In this document: piece after piece, positions 48,566-57,585 of the stretch
Numbering within the stretch: the stretch's first letter is position 1
Layout of the letters: the number at the start of each line of letters is the position of its first letter
From: Alteribacter natronophilus
GTDB lineage: Bacteria; Bacillota; Bacilli; Bacillales; Salisediminibacteriaceae
Assembly (NCBI RefSeq): GCF_006007885.1
Contig: NZ_VCRO01000001.1
Location: forward strand, 434,001-498,000
Direction of reading: 5' to 3'
Length of the DNA: 64,000 bases
The notes under the pieces: model-generated
Told to the model about the DNA's origin: nothing
Database searches by the model: none
Seen by the model: the letters and a program-made list of their open reading frames with translations, nothing else
Position numbers and translations under genes: made by a program

Positions 48566-48985
48566 GTGCAAATCCTGAAAAAAGTAGTCGTGAAGCAGAT
48601 TCTGACAGATAACAGCAAGACGCGCCTGAAAGAGCAGTTTCTTTCTAAGCAGTACCAGCTGAATAAGGAAGTTCAGCAGCTTGAATTTGTCCTTCATAAG
48701 AAGCTGAAAGACACTAAAAATAACGCTAATTATCAGAACTCACTGAAAGAAAGTTTCCGCCGGGAAATGCAGCGCCGTAAAGAGCGTATCCGCCAGCTTG
48801 AACTGAAACTTTCCCAGCTTGATGAATTGGACCTTGGTGCCGAAGTGCGTGAAGGATCCATTCAGATGATCGAGGAAGTGGAAGAAGGGGACAACTGGGA
48901 GGAAATCATGAAAGGTACTGAGATTGTCGTAAAAGACGGTATGGTTCATGAAATCCGTAAAGGCGGCATGCAGGATGACGACTGA
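48566..48985 (+). CDS. ylqD: YlqD family protein, function unknown
   Basis: A 139-residue YlqD protein. It is highly charged, with a long helical coiled-coil region (about residues 30-95, including [13 protein letters not shown] and [18 protein letters not shown]) and an acidic C-terminus. No enzymatic motif is seen and no function has been assigned to the family as far as I know. GTG 48566 is chosen because GCGGAGGTG lies eight bases upstream; GTG 48557 and TTG 48560 overlap that site. The end overlaps rimM by 11 bases. Confidence 0.88.
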   Translation: MQILKKVVVKQILTDNSKTRLKEQFLSKQYQLNKEVQQLEFVLHKKLKDTKNNANYQNSLKESFRREMQRRKERIRQLELKLSQLDELDLGAEVREGSIQMIEEVEEGDNWEEIMKGTEIVVKDGMVHEIRKGGMQDDD

Positions 48986-49496
48986 GTGGCTGAACGTGGG
49001 TAAGATTGTCAATACCCACGGCATTCGCGGAGAAGTCCGCGTGATTTCCCGTACGGATTTTCCAGAGGAGAGATACGTACCGGGAGCCAGCCTGTTTATA
49101 AAGACGGGAGAGGATCACCGCAGAGAAGTAAAGGTGACCGCTGCCCGGAAACATAAGCAGTTTGACCTGCTCACATTTGAAGGACTGGAAAACGTGAATG
49201 ACGTGGAACAGTTTAAGGGACAGCTCCTTCAGGTACCGGCATCGGAGAAACCTGATCTGGAGGAAGGGGAATATCTTTACCGGGACATTATCGGATGCCG
49301 GGTCGTAACTGCCGGCGGAGAGGAGATCGGTACTGTTGCCGAGATTCTCTCTCCGGGTGCAAATGATGTCTGGGTCGTAAAACGGCCCGGAAAAAAGGAT
49401 GCCCTGATCCCTTATATTGAACCAGTGGTCAAGGATGTGGACCCCCTTAACAAAAGGATTACGATAGAACTTCTGGAAGGACTGATTGACGAATGA
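48975..49496 (+). CDS. rimM: Ribosome maturation factor RimM
   Basis: RimM binds S19 and helps form the 30S head. The 173-residue protein has the N-terminal RimM domain with [19 protein letters not shown] and a C-terminal PRC-barrel (about 95-173, with [12 protein letters not shown] and [15 protein letters not shown]). ATG 48975 gives the family's beginning. An upstream in-frame codon lies within ylqD. The stop overlaps the trmD start by four bases. Confidence 0.96.
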   Translation: MTTEWLNVGKIVNTHGIRGEVRVISRTDFPEERYVPGASLFIKTGEDHRREVKVTAARKHKQFDLLTFEGLENVNDVEQFKGQLLQVPASEKPDLEEGEYLYRDIIGCRVVTAGGEEIGTVAEILSPGANDVWVVKRPGKKDALIPYIEPVVKDVDPLNKRITIELLEGLIDE

Positions 49497-50230
49497 GAAT
49501 GACTGTTCTCACCCTTTTTCCCGAAATGTTTGAAGGTGTGTTCCATACTTCCATTCTCGGACAGGCTCAGAAAAAAGGGATCGTATCCTACGATGTTGTC
49601 AATTTCAGGGACTTCAGTCAGGACCGTCACAGCCGCGTGGATGATTATCCGTACGGTGGCGGAGGGGGAATGGTTCTTACGCCCCAGCCTCTTTTTGAAG
49701 CTGTAAAGGCTCATCGAAAAGAAGGTGAGAAGGAGCCGAGGGTGATCCTTCTCTGTCCCCAGGGTGAGCGCTATGACCAGCGTAAAGCCGAGGAACTGGC
49801 TCAGGAAGATCATCTTATCCTTCTGTGCGGTCATTATGAAGGGTATGATGAAAGAATTCGCGAACATCTCGTAACTGATGAAATTTCCATAGGGGATTTT
49901 GTACTTACCGGTGGTGAACTTGGTGCGATCACGATCGCAGACAGTGTCACCCGACTGCTTCCGGGTGCCCTGGGAAATGAAACGAGTGCGGTAACCGACT
50001 CCCACAGTACGGGTCTTCTTGAATATCCTCATTACACCAGGCCTGCTGAATTCGACGGCATGAAAGTGCCGGACGTGCTGCTCAGCGGTCATCATGCCCG
50101 TATTGAAAGATGGCGGAGGGAACAGGCGCTCAGGCGTACATTTGAACGACGGCCTGATATGCTTGAAAAAGCAGACCTTTCCAAAGAGGACAAAGCCTTT
50201 ATCAGAAGCCTGAAAGAAGAAACAGAGTAA
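49493..50230 (+). CDS. trmD: tRNA (guanine37-N1) methyltransferase
   Basis: TrmD methylates G37 of tRNAs that read CNN codons and so prevents frameshifting. The 245-residue SPOUT-fold protein has [33 protein letters not shown] (catalytic and SAM-binding knot) and [15 protein letters not shown]. It is coupled to rimM by an ATGA overlap. rplS follows under its own promoter. Confidence 0.97.
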   Translation: MRMTVLTLFPEMFEGVFHTSILGQAQKKGIVSYDVVNFRDFSQDRHSRVDDYPYGGGGGMVLTPQPLFEAVKAHRKEGEKEPRVILLCPQGERYDQRKAEELAQEDHLILLCGHYEGYDERIREHLVTDEISIGDFVLTGGELGAITIADSVTRLLPGALGNETSAVTDSHSTGLLEYPHYTRPAEFDGMKVPDVLLSGHHARIERWRREQALRRTFERRPDMLEKADLSKEDKAFIRSLKEETE

Positions 50231-50237
50231 ATAAATC

Positions 50238-50266
50238 TTGTTTCAGGCGCTCCCGTATGCTAATAT
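50238..50266 (+). promoter_or_regulatory. Sigma-A promoter of rplS
   Basis: A -35 TTGTTT (50238-50243), 17 bases, and an extended -10 TGCTAATAT (TAATAT at 50261-50266). Confidence 0.75.
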
Positions 50267-50273
50267 ATAAGTT

Positions 50274-50340
50274 GTGGTTTTTGGCCACGTGATCAAGATG
50301 CTCCGCTGTCCGCATGACGGGCAAGAACATCTGGAGGAAG
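50274..50340 (+). promoter_or_regulatory. Probable L19 ribosomal-protein leader
   Basis: Between the promoter and rplS lie GTGG / CCAC (50274-50288) and a longer element. In the latter AGATG (50296-50300) pairs with CATCT (50328-50332) around an inner GCTGTC / GACGG-GC stem, immediately before the GGAGGAAGGAGG site. This fits the autoregulatory L19 leader described in Bacilli. The exact consensus could not be checked. Confidence 0.6.
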
Positions 50341-50353
50341 GAGGCGAACAGAA

Positions 50354-50695
50354 ATGGAACAAATCATTCGCGATATTACTAAAGATCAGCTGAAAAGTGA
50401 CCTTCCTGTATTCCGTGCCGGTGACACAGTCCGCGCGCACGTGAAAGTTGTTGAGGGTACTCGCGAGCGTATCCAGGTTTTCCAGGGTGTTGTAATTAAA
50501 CGCCGCGGATCCGGCATCAGCGAAACGTTCACTGTTCGTAAGGTATCCAACGGTGTTGGAGTCGAGCGTACATTCCCGGTACATTCACCTCGTCTTGCAG
50601 AGATTGAAGTGACCCGCCGCGGTAAAGTACGTCGTGCGAAGCTATATTACCTGCGTGCACTTCGCGGTAAAGCTGCCCGAATTAAAGAACGCTAA
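50354..50695 (+). CDS. rplS: 50S ribosomal protein L19
   Basis: A 113-residue L19 at the 30S-50S interface. It contains [37 protein letters not shown] and a C-terminal [21 protein letters not shown] very strong GGAGGAAGGAGG site precedes the ATG. It has its own promoter and a structured leader and ends at a strong terminator. Confidence 0.97.
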   Translation: MEQIIRDITKDQLKSDLPVFRAGDTVRAHVKVVEGTRERIQVFQGVVIKRRGSGISETFTVRKVSNGVGVERTFPVHSPRLAEIEVTRRGKVRRAKLYYLRALRGKAARIKER

Positions 50696-50708
50696 ATCGA
50701 TTCAGAAA

Positions 50709-50758
50709 AGAGGCGCTCCTGGAAAAGATCAGCCGATCTTCTTCAGGGCGCTTTTTTT
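50709..50758 (+). terminator. Terminator after rplS
   Basis: AGGCGCTCCTGGAAAAGATC pairs through interruptions with GATCTTCTTCAGGGCGCT around an AGCC loop, followed by seven T. Confidence 0.85.
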
Positions 50759-50762
50759 AATG

Positions 50763-51041
50763 GCTGTGTTCGCATGGATTGTTGTTATTGACCAAATTTA
50801 TTATGCAGCGAAAGGCGGCGACTCCAGCGACGAGCGTTAACTTCAAGAGTAATCGTCGAGTTGCTTCGACGTAGCCGGCTTCGGAGCTTAACTCGCAGAG
50901 GAAGAAGCAGGAATCCTTCCCTGCTGAAGCGATGCCCGCGGCATAGAAGACACCGTGAAGCATGAACGGATGTCGCACTTGTGCCTGTGGTGAAAGCGTC
51001 CGCCTGCAGCGGAATAAAACAACAATCTTTCCGAAAACAGC
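50763..51041. mobile_element. Inverted-repeat element (third type) between rplS and lepB
   Basis: About 279 bp with imperfect ends of some 28 bases. The left end is GCTGTGTTCGCATGGATTGT then TGTTATT; the right end is AATAAAACAACAATC, TTTCC, then GAAAACAGC. Inside are GCGGCGACTCC, ATGCCCGCGG and GAAAGCGTCCGCCTGCAGCG, which resemble parts of the cores of the other elements. There is no coding capacity. It begins directly after the rplS terminator. Confidence 0.7.
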
Positions 51042-51207
51042 TTTTTAATTCAGCCGTATTCGGAGACTCAGTGTCTAATACAAAATCCGTTCTCACACAG
51101 TATCTTTATTATTTCGCAAAACTGATTTTGTGTGGCACGGTGTATCGATATCCTTTACAATAAAGAGGAGTTACTGTAGGAATTCTCACAAACTGGAGGC
51201 AGAATGA
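51042..51207 (+). promoter_or_regulatory. lepB upstream region with possible promoter
   Basis: A -10 TACAAT near 51155 with a poor -35 TGGCAC 17 bases upstream. An ACTGGAGGCAG ribosome-binding site precedes the lepB ATG. Confidence in the promoter is low. Confidence 0.35.
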
Positions 51208-51753
51208 ATGGCCAAGTCTGAATCATGGGAGTGGCTGAAAGCTGTAGCCGTTGCCCTTCTGTTAGCTGTGGTGATCCGGTATTTCTTTTTTGCCCCGATC
51301 GTCGTTGACGGGGAATCCATGATGCCGACACTCGAGCATAACGACCGTATGATTGTCAATAAAATCGGTTATAACATATCTGAACCTGACAGGTTTGATA
51401 TCGTGGTTTTCCACGCTACACATACGAAAGATTATATAAAACGGGTCATTGGTCTGCCGGGTGATACGATCGCCTATGAGGACGATGTACTTTATGTAAA
51501 TGGAGAGGCTGTTGACGAGCCTTATCTTGACGAGTACAAAGCAAATGCCGGCACCGGACCATTTACTTCAGACTTTACACTGGAGGAAACGACCGGATAT
51601 GAAACGGTGCCTGAAGGCCACATGTTTGTACTGGGTGATAATCGCCAGCACAGCAAGGACAGCCGCCATATTGGAATGATTCCCTATGATGAAGTGGTCG
51701 GAAAGGCAAATTTTGTATTCTGGCCCGTTAATGATTTCAGAATTGTAAACTAG
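51208..51753 (+). CDS. lepB: Type I signal peptidase
   Basis: Cleaves signal peptides of exported proteins at the outer face of the membrane. The 181-residue protein has one N-terminal membrane helix (about residues 10-30), the catalytic serine in GESMMPTL (Ser37), and the general base lysine in [12 protein letters not shown] (Lys78). The C-terminal box is [16 protein letters not shown]. It is a SipS/SipT-like prokaryotic type. It lies between rplS and rbgA, a place used in many Bacillaceae but not in B. subtilis 168. Confidence 0.95.
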   Translation: MAKSESWEWLKAVAVALLLAVVIRYFFFAPIVVDGESMMPTLEHNDRMIVNKIGYNISEPDRFDIVVFHATHTKDYIKRVIGLPGDTIAYEDDVLYVNGEAVDEPYLDEYKANAGTGPFTSDFTLEETTGYETVPEGHMFVLGDNRQHSKDSRHIGMIPYDEVVGKANFVFWPVNDFRIVN

Positions 51754-51764
51754 GAGTGTCAGTC

Positions 51765-52613
51765 ATGACCATTCAGTGGTTTCCCGGCCATATGGCGAAA
51801 GCAAAGCGTGAAGCAAAAGAAAAAATGAAGCTTATTGATGTTGTGATTGAGCTTCTGGATGCACGGATTCCCCTTTCTTCACGAAACCCCGTGATCGATG
51901 AAATAACAGGCGGAAAACCGCGTATGATCATTCTTAATAAAGCCGATCTCGCTGATCCGGAAGTGACAAAAGCGTGGAAGGCTTTCTTTGAGGAAGAGGG
52001 TCATCATGTTCTGGAGGCAGATTCCCAGAAAGGTAAAGGTGTTCAGGGAATCGGCCCCGCAGTACGCGTCCAGGCAGCCGGAATGATTGAAAAAATGAAA
52101 CGGAAAGGCATGAACCCCCGTGCTGTCAGAGCACTTATTCTCGGTATCCCGAACGTGGGCAAGTCAACCCTTATCAATCGTCTGGCCAGCAAGAAGATCG
52201 CACGGATCGGAGACAGACCCGGAGTGACGAAAAGTCAGCAGTGGATAAAAGTCGGTAAGGAAATGGAACTTCTCGATACACCGGGGATTCTGTGGCCAAA
52301 ATTCGATGACGAGGCTGTCGGCTACCGTCTGGCGCTTACGGGAGCAATAAAAGAGGAAATCTTTGATTTTCAGGACTCTTCGGCGTTTCTGTTAAAGGAA
52401 CTGGCCCGGTCCTATCCTGAACTTCTCAGGAGCAGATACGGACTGAGTGATGTTCCGGAAGACCTGCTTGAGCTCTTTGATGCAATTGGACGGAAAAGAG
52501 GCTGCCTTGTAAGCGGGGGAAATATTGATTACGACAGGACTGCCGAACTTATCTTCAGGGACTTCCGCTCCGGTAAATTCGGCCGGATCAGCCTCGAACA
52601 GCCACGGGTTTAA
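51765..52613 (+). CDS. rbgA: Ribosome biogenesis GTPase RbgA (YlqF)
   Basis: RbgA is needed for a late step of 50S assembly. The 282-residue circularly permuted GTPase has G4 as ILNKADL (about residue 58), then G1 [14 protein letters not shown] (about 127) and G3 [10 protein letters not shown], with an N-terminal [17 protein letters not shown]. The C-terminal helical ANTAR-like domain follows. ATG 51765 is chosen because AGGAG lies eight bases upstream. A GTG nine bases earlier overlaps it. Confidence 0.96.
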   Translation: MTIQWFPGHMAKAKREAKEKMKLIDVVIELLDARIPLSSRNPVIDEITGGKPRMIILNKADLADPEVTKAWKAFFEEEGHHVLEADSQKGKGVQGIGPAVRVQAAGMIEKMKRKGMNPRAVRALILGIPNVGKSTLINRLASKKIARIGDRPGVTKSQQWIKVGKEMELLDTPGILWPKFDDEAVGYRLALTGAIKEEIFDFQDSSAFLLKELARSYPELLRSRYGLSDVPEDLLELFDAIGRKRGCLVSGGNIDYDRTAELIFRDFRSGKFGRISLEQPRV

Positions 52614-52617
52614 AAGG

Positions 52618-52642
52618 AAAGCGCGCTGCCGGCGTGCTTTTT
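52618..52642 (+). terminator. Terminator after rbgA
   Basis: AAAGCGCGC pairs with GCGTGCTTT around TGCCG and is followed by TT. Confidence 0.7.
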
Positions 52643-52752
52643 ATGTTTTCGGCAGCTTCTCTGCCGGCTGCAGTGATGTCCGAGGAAAGGGAGCGCAGTG
52701 AACGAAAATTAAAAGGGCTTTAAAAGAGCTATTTTGAAAAGGGGGAGCGGGC

Positions 52753-53520
52753 TTGGATATAAAAAGAAAGACGGTTTCCGAAATAAAAGAGCTTCTCACG
52801 GGGGAGCCCGGCGAAGCGGACATTCTTGCTATCAGGAAGGATAGCAGAAAGGGTGTCCGGAAGCTGCTTGCAGCTTATGACAGAACTGTGGAAAAGGAAG
52901 CCAGGCTGGCCCGGCAGTTCACAGAAATGTCCGTGTACGAAAAAGATCGCAGAAAAAACGGCTATACAGCCATTGCCGGAGTGGATGAAGTCGGCAGAGG
53001 TCCACTGGCAGGCCCCGTTATTGCAGCAAGTGTTATTCTTCCGGAGGATTTTTATTTACCAGGACTGAATGACTCCAAAAAATTGAGTGAGGAAAAGCGG
53101 GAGAGCTATGCAGAATACATAAAAACACATGCATTGGCCTGGGGGACAGGGGCCGTTTCAGCCGGGGAAATTGACCGTCTGAACATTTACCAGGCCTCGA
53201 AACTGGCAATGCAGCGCGCTGTGCACAGCATGGAAACAGATCCTGATTTTCTTCTGGTCGATGCGATGGAACTCCCTGAAAATATTCCACAGACTTCACT
53301 TATAAAGGGCGATTCCAGAAGTATAAGTATTGCAGCTGCTTCAGTTATTGCGAAGGTGAAGCGGGACAGCTGTATGAAGGGTCTGGATTCTCAATACCCG
53401 GGGTATGCTTTCGGACAGAATATGGGATACGGAACAAGAGATCATCTGGCAGGTCTTAAAAATCACGGGGCAACCCCTGAACACAGAAAAACATTTGCTC
53501 CGGTCAGGGAATTCCTGTAA
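52753..53520 (+). CDS. rnhB: Ribonuclease HII
   Basis: RNase HII removes ribonucleotides from RNA-DNA hybrids. The 255-residue protein has an N-terminal extension (about residues 1-70, common in Bacilli) and then the catalytic AGVDEVGRGPLAGPV with Asp and Glu. LLVDAME, KGDSRSISIAAASVIAKV and the C-terminal YPGYAFGQNMGYGT follow. TTG 52753 follows GGGGGAGCGGGC. A terminator lies upstream, so it is probably not read with rbgA. Confidence 0.95.
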   Translation: MDIKRKTVSEIKELLTGEPGEADILAIRKDSRKGVRKLLAAYDRTVEKEARLARQFTEMSVYEKDRRKNGYTAIAGVDEVGRGPLAGPVIAASVILPEDFYLPGLNDSKKLSEEKRESYAEYIKTHALAWGTGAVSAGEIDRLNIYQASKLAMQRAVHSMETDPDFLLVDAMELPENIPQTSLIKGDSRSISIAAASVIAKVKRDSCMKGLDSQYPGYAFGQNMGYGTRDHLAGLKNHGATPEHRKTFAPVREFL

Positions 53521-53624
53521 ATCATTTTACCGGTGATGTACACGGCTGCTGGTTAAAATTTCATGTTTGTTCCCTCCGTCACTGGTTAAGCTAATGCTGA
53601 CTGACATAACAGGAGGGATGACCA

Positions 53625-53810
53625 GTGGATAAGAAAGAACCATTCCGCAACGGGCTTCTGGTGGACGGAATTGATGATTACATGAATTCCTACCGTCAGG
53701 AAATTGCCGAAGAGTTTGGTGTGTACCGTTCAGCCGGTGAATCTGACCAGATTACACAGAACGCTACAAAGAGCGTTATTGACCGAATGAAAAGAGACCG
53801 TAAGCAGTGA
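53625..53810 (+). CDS. Small protein resembling alpha/beta-type small acid-soluble spore proteins
   Basis: A 61-residue protein. The stretch YRQEIAEEFGVY resembles the EIAxEFGV site where germination protease cleaves alpha/beta-type SASPs. The rest (RNGLLVDGIDDYMN, NATKSVIDRMKRDRK) is a weak match to the DNA-binding half. The call is therefore by resemblance only. AGGAGGGATGACCA precedes GTG 53625. The last four bases overlap the next small gene. It occupies the place of ylqG/ylqH of B. subtilis. Confidence 0.55.
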   Translation: MDKKEPFRNGLLVDGIDDYMNSYRQEIAEEFGVYRSAGESDQITQNATKSVIDRMKRDRKQ

Positions 53811-53992
53811 AGAACCCCGGAGGCAGAAAAGGCAGGAACAGAACTGCAGCCGAATCCGATCACACAGCCTACGACAGCGAGGAACTTGAAGATACGATGG
53901 TTGGTCCGGCAGTCAATAACGAAGATATGTACAAACGTGATAATGACCATACCGACGCCGGCGTGATGGAAAACCGCCGGGGCCCATATTAA
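53807..53992 (+). CDS. Small hydrophilic protein, unknown function
   Basis: A 61-residue protein I do not recognise. It begins with a basic cluster (KNPGGRKGRNR). It continues with an acidic, polar segment (ESDHTAYDSEELEDTMVGPA) and ends NRRGPY. There is no signal peptide, membrane segment or cysteine. It starts at GTG 53807, overlapping the previous stop (GTGA), and ends directly at a terminator. This supports a real, translationally coupled gene. The composition is that of a disordered spore or stress protein, but this is inference. Confidence 0.5.
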   Translation: MKNPGGRKGRNRTAAESDHTAYDSEELEDTMVGPAVNNEDMYKRDNDHTDAGVMENRRGPY

Positions 53993-54016
53993 ACCGCCTC
54001 CTGTGGGCGGTTTTTT
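53991..54016 (+). terminator. Terminator before sucC
   Basis: AAACCGCC (53991-53998) pairs with GGCGGTTT (54006-54013), followed by six T in total. Confidence 0.88.
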
Positions 54017-54123
54017 CCTTTCCGGTCACTCGTGGCCGCCCGGCACTGATCAGAGCTCATAAAAAATTGAATGTTACGGTGACTTATGGTTCAGATCATA
54101 AATTTACAAAAAAAATTAAGCAT

Positions 54124-54152
54124 TTGATTCACAAATCTGACAAAAGTATAGT
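54124..54152 (+). promoter_or_regulatory. Sigma-A promoter of sucCD
   Basis: A -35 TTGATT (54124-54129), exactly 17 bases, and a -10 TATAGT (54147-54152). A leader of about 145 bases follows to sucC; no clear operator was recognised in it. Confidence 0.75.
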
Positions 54153-54304
54153 AGAATAAAAGCTGTGTGACGGAAAAGGACAGAATTTTTCCCTCCAGTC
54201 TGCACAAACAGCGAGAGAATTATTATTTTTTTACAAAGGTTTGTGAAGGATTTAGCGAATCCTGTTAAGATTTACCGATGCACAATTAAGTTAGGAGGAT
54301 GGCA

Positions 54305-55468
54305 ATGAATATCCATGAGTATCAAGGCAAGGAAGTATTAAGAAGTTACGGTGTCGCAGTTCCTAACGGAAAAGTGGCTTATTCAGTGGATGAAGCTGTT
54401 GAAGCAGCAGAATCTCTAAGCACGGATGTAACCGTTGTCAAAGCCCAGATTCATGCAGGCGGCCGCGGTAAAGCGGGCGGTGTTAAAGTAGCCAAAAACC
54501 TGGATGAAGTGCGTACATATGCCGACGAAATTCTCGGTAAGACTCTGGTGACACACCAGACTGGTCCAGAAGGTAAAGAAGTTAAGCGCTTACTTATCGA
54601 AGAAGGCTGCGACATTAAAAGTGAATACTACGTTGGTGTCGTTGTTGACCGTGACACGTCCCGTATTACAATGATGGCTTCAGAAGAAGGCGGTACTGAA
54701 ATTGAAGAGGTGGCTGAAAAAACCCCTGAAAAAATCTTCAAGGAAGTAATCGACCCGGTAGTAGGGCTTATGCCTTACCAGGCGCGCCGTCTTGCTTTTA
54801 ATATCAACATTCCTAAAGAGCTTGTCCGTGACGCGGTAAAGTTCATGATGGGACTTTATAAAGCATTTGAAGAAAAGGACTGCTCCATTGCCGAAATCAA
54901 TCCGCTTGTCACTACTGGGGACGGAAAGGTAATGGCTCTTGATGCAAAACTGAATTTCGATTCCAATGCCCTTTATCGTCAAAAGGACATTATTGAACTC
55001 CGTGATCTCGATGAGGAAGACGAGAAGGAAATTGAAGCGTCCAAACATGACCTCAGCTACATTGCCCTTGACGGCAATATCGGCTGTATGGTTAACGGCG
55101 CCGGCCTTGCAATGGCGACAATGGATATTATTAAGCATTACAACGGCGACCCTGCAAACTTCCTTGATGTCGGGGGCGGTGCGACAAAGGAAAAAGTAAC
55201 GGAAGCGTTTAAGATCATTCTTTCGGACAAGAGTGTGAAAGGGATCTACGTAAATATCTTCGGTGGAATTATGAAGTGCGATATTATTGCCGAGGGAGTT
55301 GTAGCAGCAACGAAGGAAATGGGTCTTGAGCTGCCGCTTGTTGTACGTCTTGAAGGGACAAACGTGGAACTTGGCAAGCAGATTCTTGAAGACTCCGGAC
55401 TGAACATCACAGCCGCTGATTCAATGGCAGACGGCGCTCAAAAAATCGTTTCACTTGTGAAACAGTAA
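54305..55468 (+). CDS. sucC: Succinyl-CoA synthetase, beta subunit
   Basis: The nucleotide- and succinate-binding subunit of the TCA-cycle enzyme. The 387-residue protein has an N-terminal ATP-grasp domain ([32 protein letters not shown]). Its C-terminal CoA-ligase domain has the [18 protein letters not shown] region, FLDVGGGA and [13 protein letters not shown] 54305 is used because TTAGGAGG ends six bases before it. The ATG at 54299 lies directly against that site and would add two residues. It is cotranscribed with sucD, 18 bases downstream. Confidence 0.96.
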   Translation: MNIHEYQGKEVLRSYGVAVPNGKVAYSVDEAVEAAESLSTDVTVVKAQIHAGGRGKAGGVKVAKNLDEVRTYADEILGKTLVTHQTGPEGKEVKRLLIEEGCDIKSEYYVGVVVDRDTSRITMMASEEGGTEIEEVAEKTPEKIFKEVIDPVVGLMPYQARRLAFNINIPKELVRDAVKFMMGLYKAFEEKDCSIAEINPLVTTGDGKVMALDAKLNFDSNALYRQKDIIELRDLDEEDEKEIEASKHDLSYIALDGNIGCMVNGAGLAMATMDIIKHYNGDPANFLDVGGGATKEKVTEAFKIILSDKSVKGIYVNIFGGIMKCDIIAEGVVAATKEMGLELPLVVRLEGTNVELGKQILEDSGLNITAADSMADGAQKIVSLVKQ

Positions 55469-55486
55469 GAAAGGACGGGACAGCAG

Positions 55487-56392
55487 ATGAGTATCCTTAT
55501 TAATAAAGACACAAAACTGATTGTACAAGGTATTACCGGTGCAACCGGACTATTTCATACCAAACAGGCAGTCGAGTACGGAACAAACGTGGTAGGCGGT
55601 GTAACGCCGGGTAAAGGCGGTACGGAAGTGGAAGGCATCCCGGTTTTCGATACTGTAACTGATGCAGTGGAACAGACAGGCGCAAACGCCTCCGTTGTTT
55701 ACGTTCCACCGGCATTTGCTGCTGATGCGATAATGGAAGCAGCCGATGCAGGCATTGAACTGGTCATCACAATTACAGAAGGTATTCCTGTAACAGATAT
55801 GATCAAAGTAAAACGCTACCTTGAAGACAAGGAAACGCGTCTGATTGGACCGAACTGCCCGGGTGTCATCACACCGGATGAGTGTAAAATCGGAATCATG
55901 CCTGGTTACATTCATAAAAAAGGACACGTAGGTGTTGTTTCCCGTTCAGGAACCCTTACCTACGAAGCTGTCCATCAGCTCTCCACCGAAGGAATCGGAC
56001 AGTCTACGGCTGTAGGTATCGGCGGTGACCCTGTAAACGGTACAGACTTCATTGATGTGCTTAAGCAGTTTAACGAAGATGACGATACCTATGCAGTAAT
56101 CATGATCGGTGAGATCGGCGGTACTGCAGAGGAAGAAGCTGCCGAGTGGATTAAAGCCAATATGACAAAACCGGTTGTCGGCTTTATCGGCGGACAGACA
56201 GCACCTCCAGGGAAGCGCATGGGTCATGCCGGTGCGATTATCTCAGGCGGTAAGGGAACGGCAGCCGAAAAGATTAAAACTCTTGAGAGCTGCGGCGTGA
56301 AAGTGGCCCAGACTCCGGCTGTTATGGGTGAGACGCTCATCAGTACCCTCAAGGATAACGACATTTTCGAGAAATGCGTAACGCATAAGTAA
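55487..56392 (+). CDS. sucD: Succinyl-CoA synthetase, alpha subunit
   Basis: The CoA-binding subunit with the phosphorylated histidine. The 301-residue protein has the N-terminal CoA fold ([20 protein letters not shown]), [21 protein letters not shown] and the active-site histidine in [20 protein letters not shown]. It follows sucC and ends at a strong terminator. Confidence 0.97.
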   Translation: MSILINKDTKLIVQGITGATGLFHTKQAVEYGTNVVGGVTPGKGGTEVEGIPVFDTVTDAVEQTGANASVVYVPPAFAADAIMEAADAGIELVITITEGIPVTDMIKVKRYLEDKETRLIGPNCPGVITPDECKIGIMPGYIHKKGHVGVVSRSGTLTYEAVHQLSTEGIGQSTAVGIGGDPVNGTDFIDVLKQFNEDDDTYAVIMIGEIGGTAEEEAAEWIKANMTKPVVGFIGGQTAPPGKRMGHAGAIISGGKGTAAEKIKTLESCGVKVAQTPAVMGETLISTLKDNDIFEKCVTHK

Positions 56393-56406
56393 CCTCAATA
56401 TAAGTG

Positions 56407-56436
56407 CACTCCCCCGGATCGGGGGAGTGTGTTCTT
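56407..56436 (+). terminator. Terminator of sucCD
   Basis: CACTCCCCCG and CGGGGGAGTG form a ten-pair stem around GAT, followed by a modest T-rich tail (TGTTCTT). Confidence 0.75.
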
Positions 56437-56498
56437 ATACCCTCTTTCCCCCATCCGATCCTCAAATCTCCAAACCACCGCAAAGGCAGGGATAACAA

Positions 56499-57389
56499 AT
56501 GAATACTCTCCGTGAACGGCTTCTTTATCTTCAGCATGCTGCAGGTGCAGGTGCTCTATTTGTGCATCATCTGCTTGATTATGATAAGGAGCTTCATGCT
56601 CCCTTTGACATGGCCCCTGAAGAATTGGCTGCTGTCGGGAAGATCACACTTAACAGGGCACAGCTGATCTGCAGGCGGCTGCAGGCCATCGGAAGTACCG
56701 ATCTCCCAGCCGCCTATGCGGCTTCAGGAGCAGGGTGGATGACAATCTTTGATGACAGTTATCCTGCTCTGCTGAAAACGATTTATGACCCGCCTGCCGT
56801 TCTCTTTTATCAGGGGTCCCCGCGAATTCTTCAAAACTGTTTCCCCCTCGCTGTTATCGGGCCCAGAAAGCCTTCTCCTGAAGCTTCGGAAATTTTAAAA
56901 GAACTCCTTCCCCCCTTACTGAAACACCGGTTTCTCATTGTTTCGGGCCTCGCTGAAGGTGTGGACTCATCTGCTCACGAACTGAGTCTAAGGTATAAGA
57001 GTCCTACAGCTGCTGTACTTGGTTCAGGTTTTAATCACATTTATCCGAGGTCAAACATATCTCTTGCCAGGACAATTGCCGGATCAGCTATTCTGCTGAG
57101 CGAATATGCCCCATGGCAGAAACCGCAGAAGTGGCATTTTCCCGAACGGAACCGGCTGATCAGCGGGCTTTCCCGTGCTGTTCTGATTATTGAAGCCCGT
57201 GAAAAAAGCGGAACTATGATTACAGCGGGGGCCGCCCTTGAACAGGGGAGGGATGTCTTTGCAGTCCCCGGATCCCCTCTGAAAAAGGAAGCGGCAGGGT
57301 GTAATATTCTGATTCAGGAAGGGGCCAAGCCTGTATTCCGTCCTGAAGATATTATGGAAGAATTTCAGATTAATGGTATGAAAAAATAA
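56499..57389 (+). CDS. dprA: DNA processing protein DprA (Smf)
   Basis: DprA protects incoming single-stranded DNA and loads RecA in natural transformation. The 296-residue protein has an N-terminal helical domain and the Rossmann-like DprA fold: AVIGPRKPSPEA, VSGLAEGVDSSAHELSL, AVLGSGFNHIYPRSN, FPERNRLISGLSRAVLIIEA and SGTMITAGAALEQGRDVFAVPGS. No C-terminal winged helix is seen, so it is the short form. The site AAGGCAGGGAT precedes the ATG. Confidence 0.94.
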   Translation: MNTLRERLLYLQHAAGAGALFVHHLLDYDKELHAPFDMAPEELAAVGKITLNRAQLICRRLQAIGSTDLPAAYAASGAGWMTIFDDSYPALLKTIYDPPAVLFYQGSPRILQNCFPLAVIGPRKPSPEASEILKELLPPLLKHRFLIVSGLAEGVDSSAHELSLRYKSPTAAVLGSGFNHIYPRSNISLARTIAGSAILLSEYAPWQKPQKWHFPERNRLISGLSRAVLIIEAREKSGTMITAGAALEQGRDVFAVPGSPLKKEAAGCNILIQEGAKPVFRPEDIMEEFQINGMKK

Positions 57390-57492
57390 ATATCGAGCAT
57401 AACTTACAGTTAACAGCGTCGGAAAAATCAGAAATTGCGGGCTGAATCAGTCCTGATTCTGTACTCATATCCGTTTTTTTCCGGTCAGCTGT

Positions 57493-57521
57493 TTGACAAA
57501 CCGTAAATATGTGGTTAATAA
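57493..57521 (+). promoter_or_regulatory. Promoter of topA
   Basis: A perfect -35 TTGACA (57493-57498), 17 bases, and a -10 TAATAA (57516-57521). Confidence 0.75.
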
Positions 57522-57585
57522 TAGTGGGGATTTCATTTTATGAAGAACTGTTATGATTTTACCTCTGAAGGGGAGGAACAACTGT

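Noticed and set aside
53696-53950. Minus-strand frame across the two small genes before sucC
   Set aside because: It is antisense to the coupled plus-strand pair, has no start signal, and is less consistent with the terminator placement.
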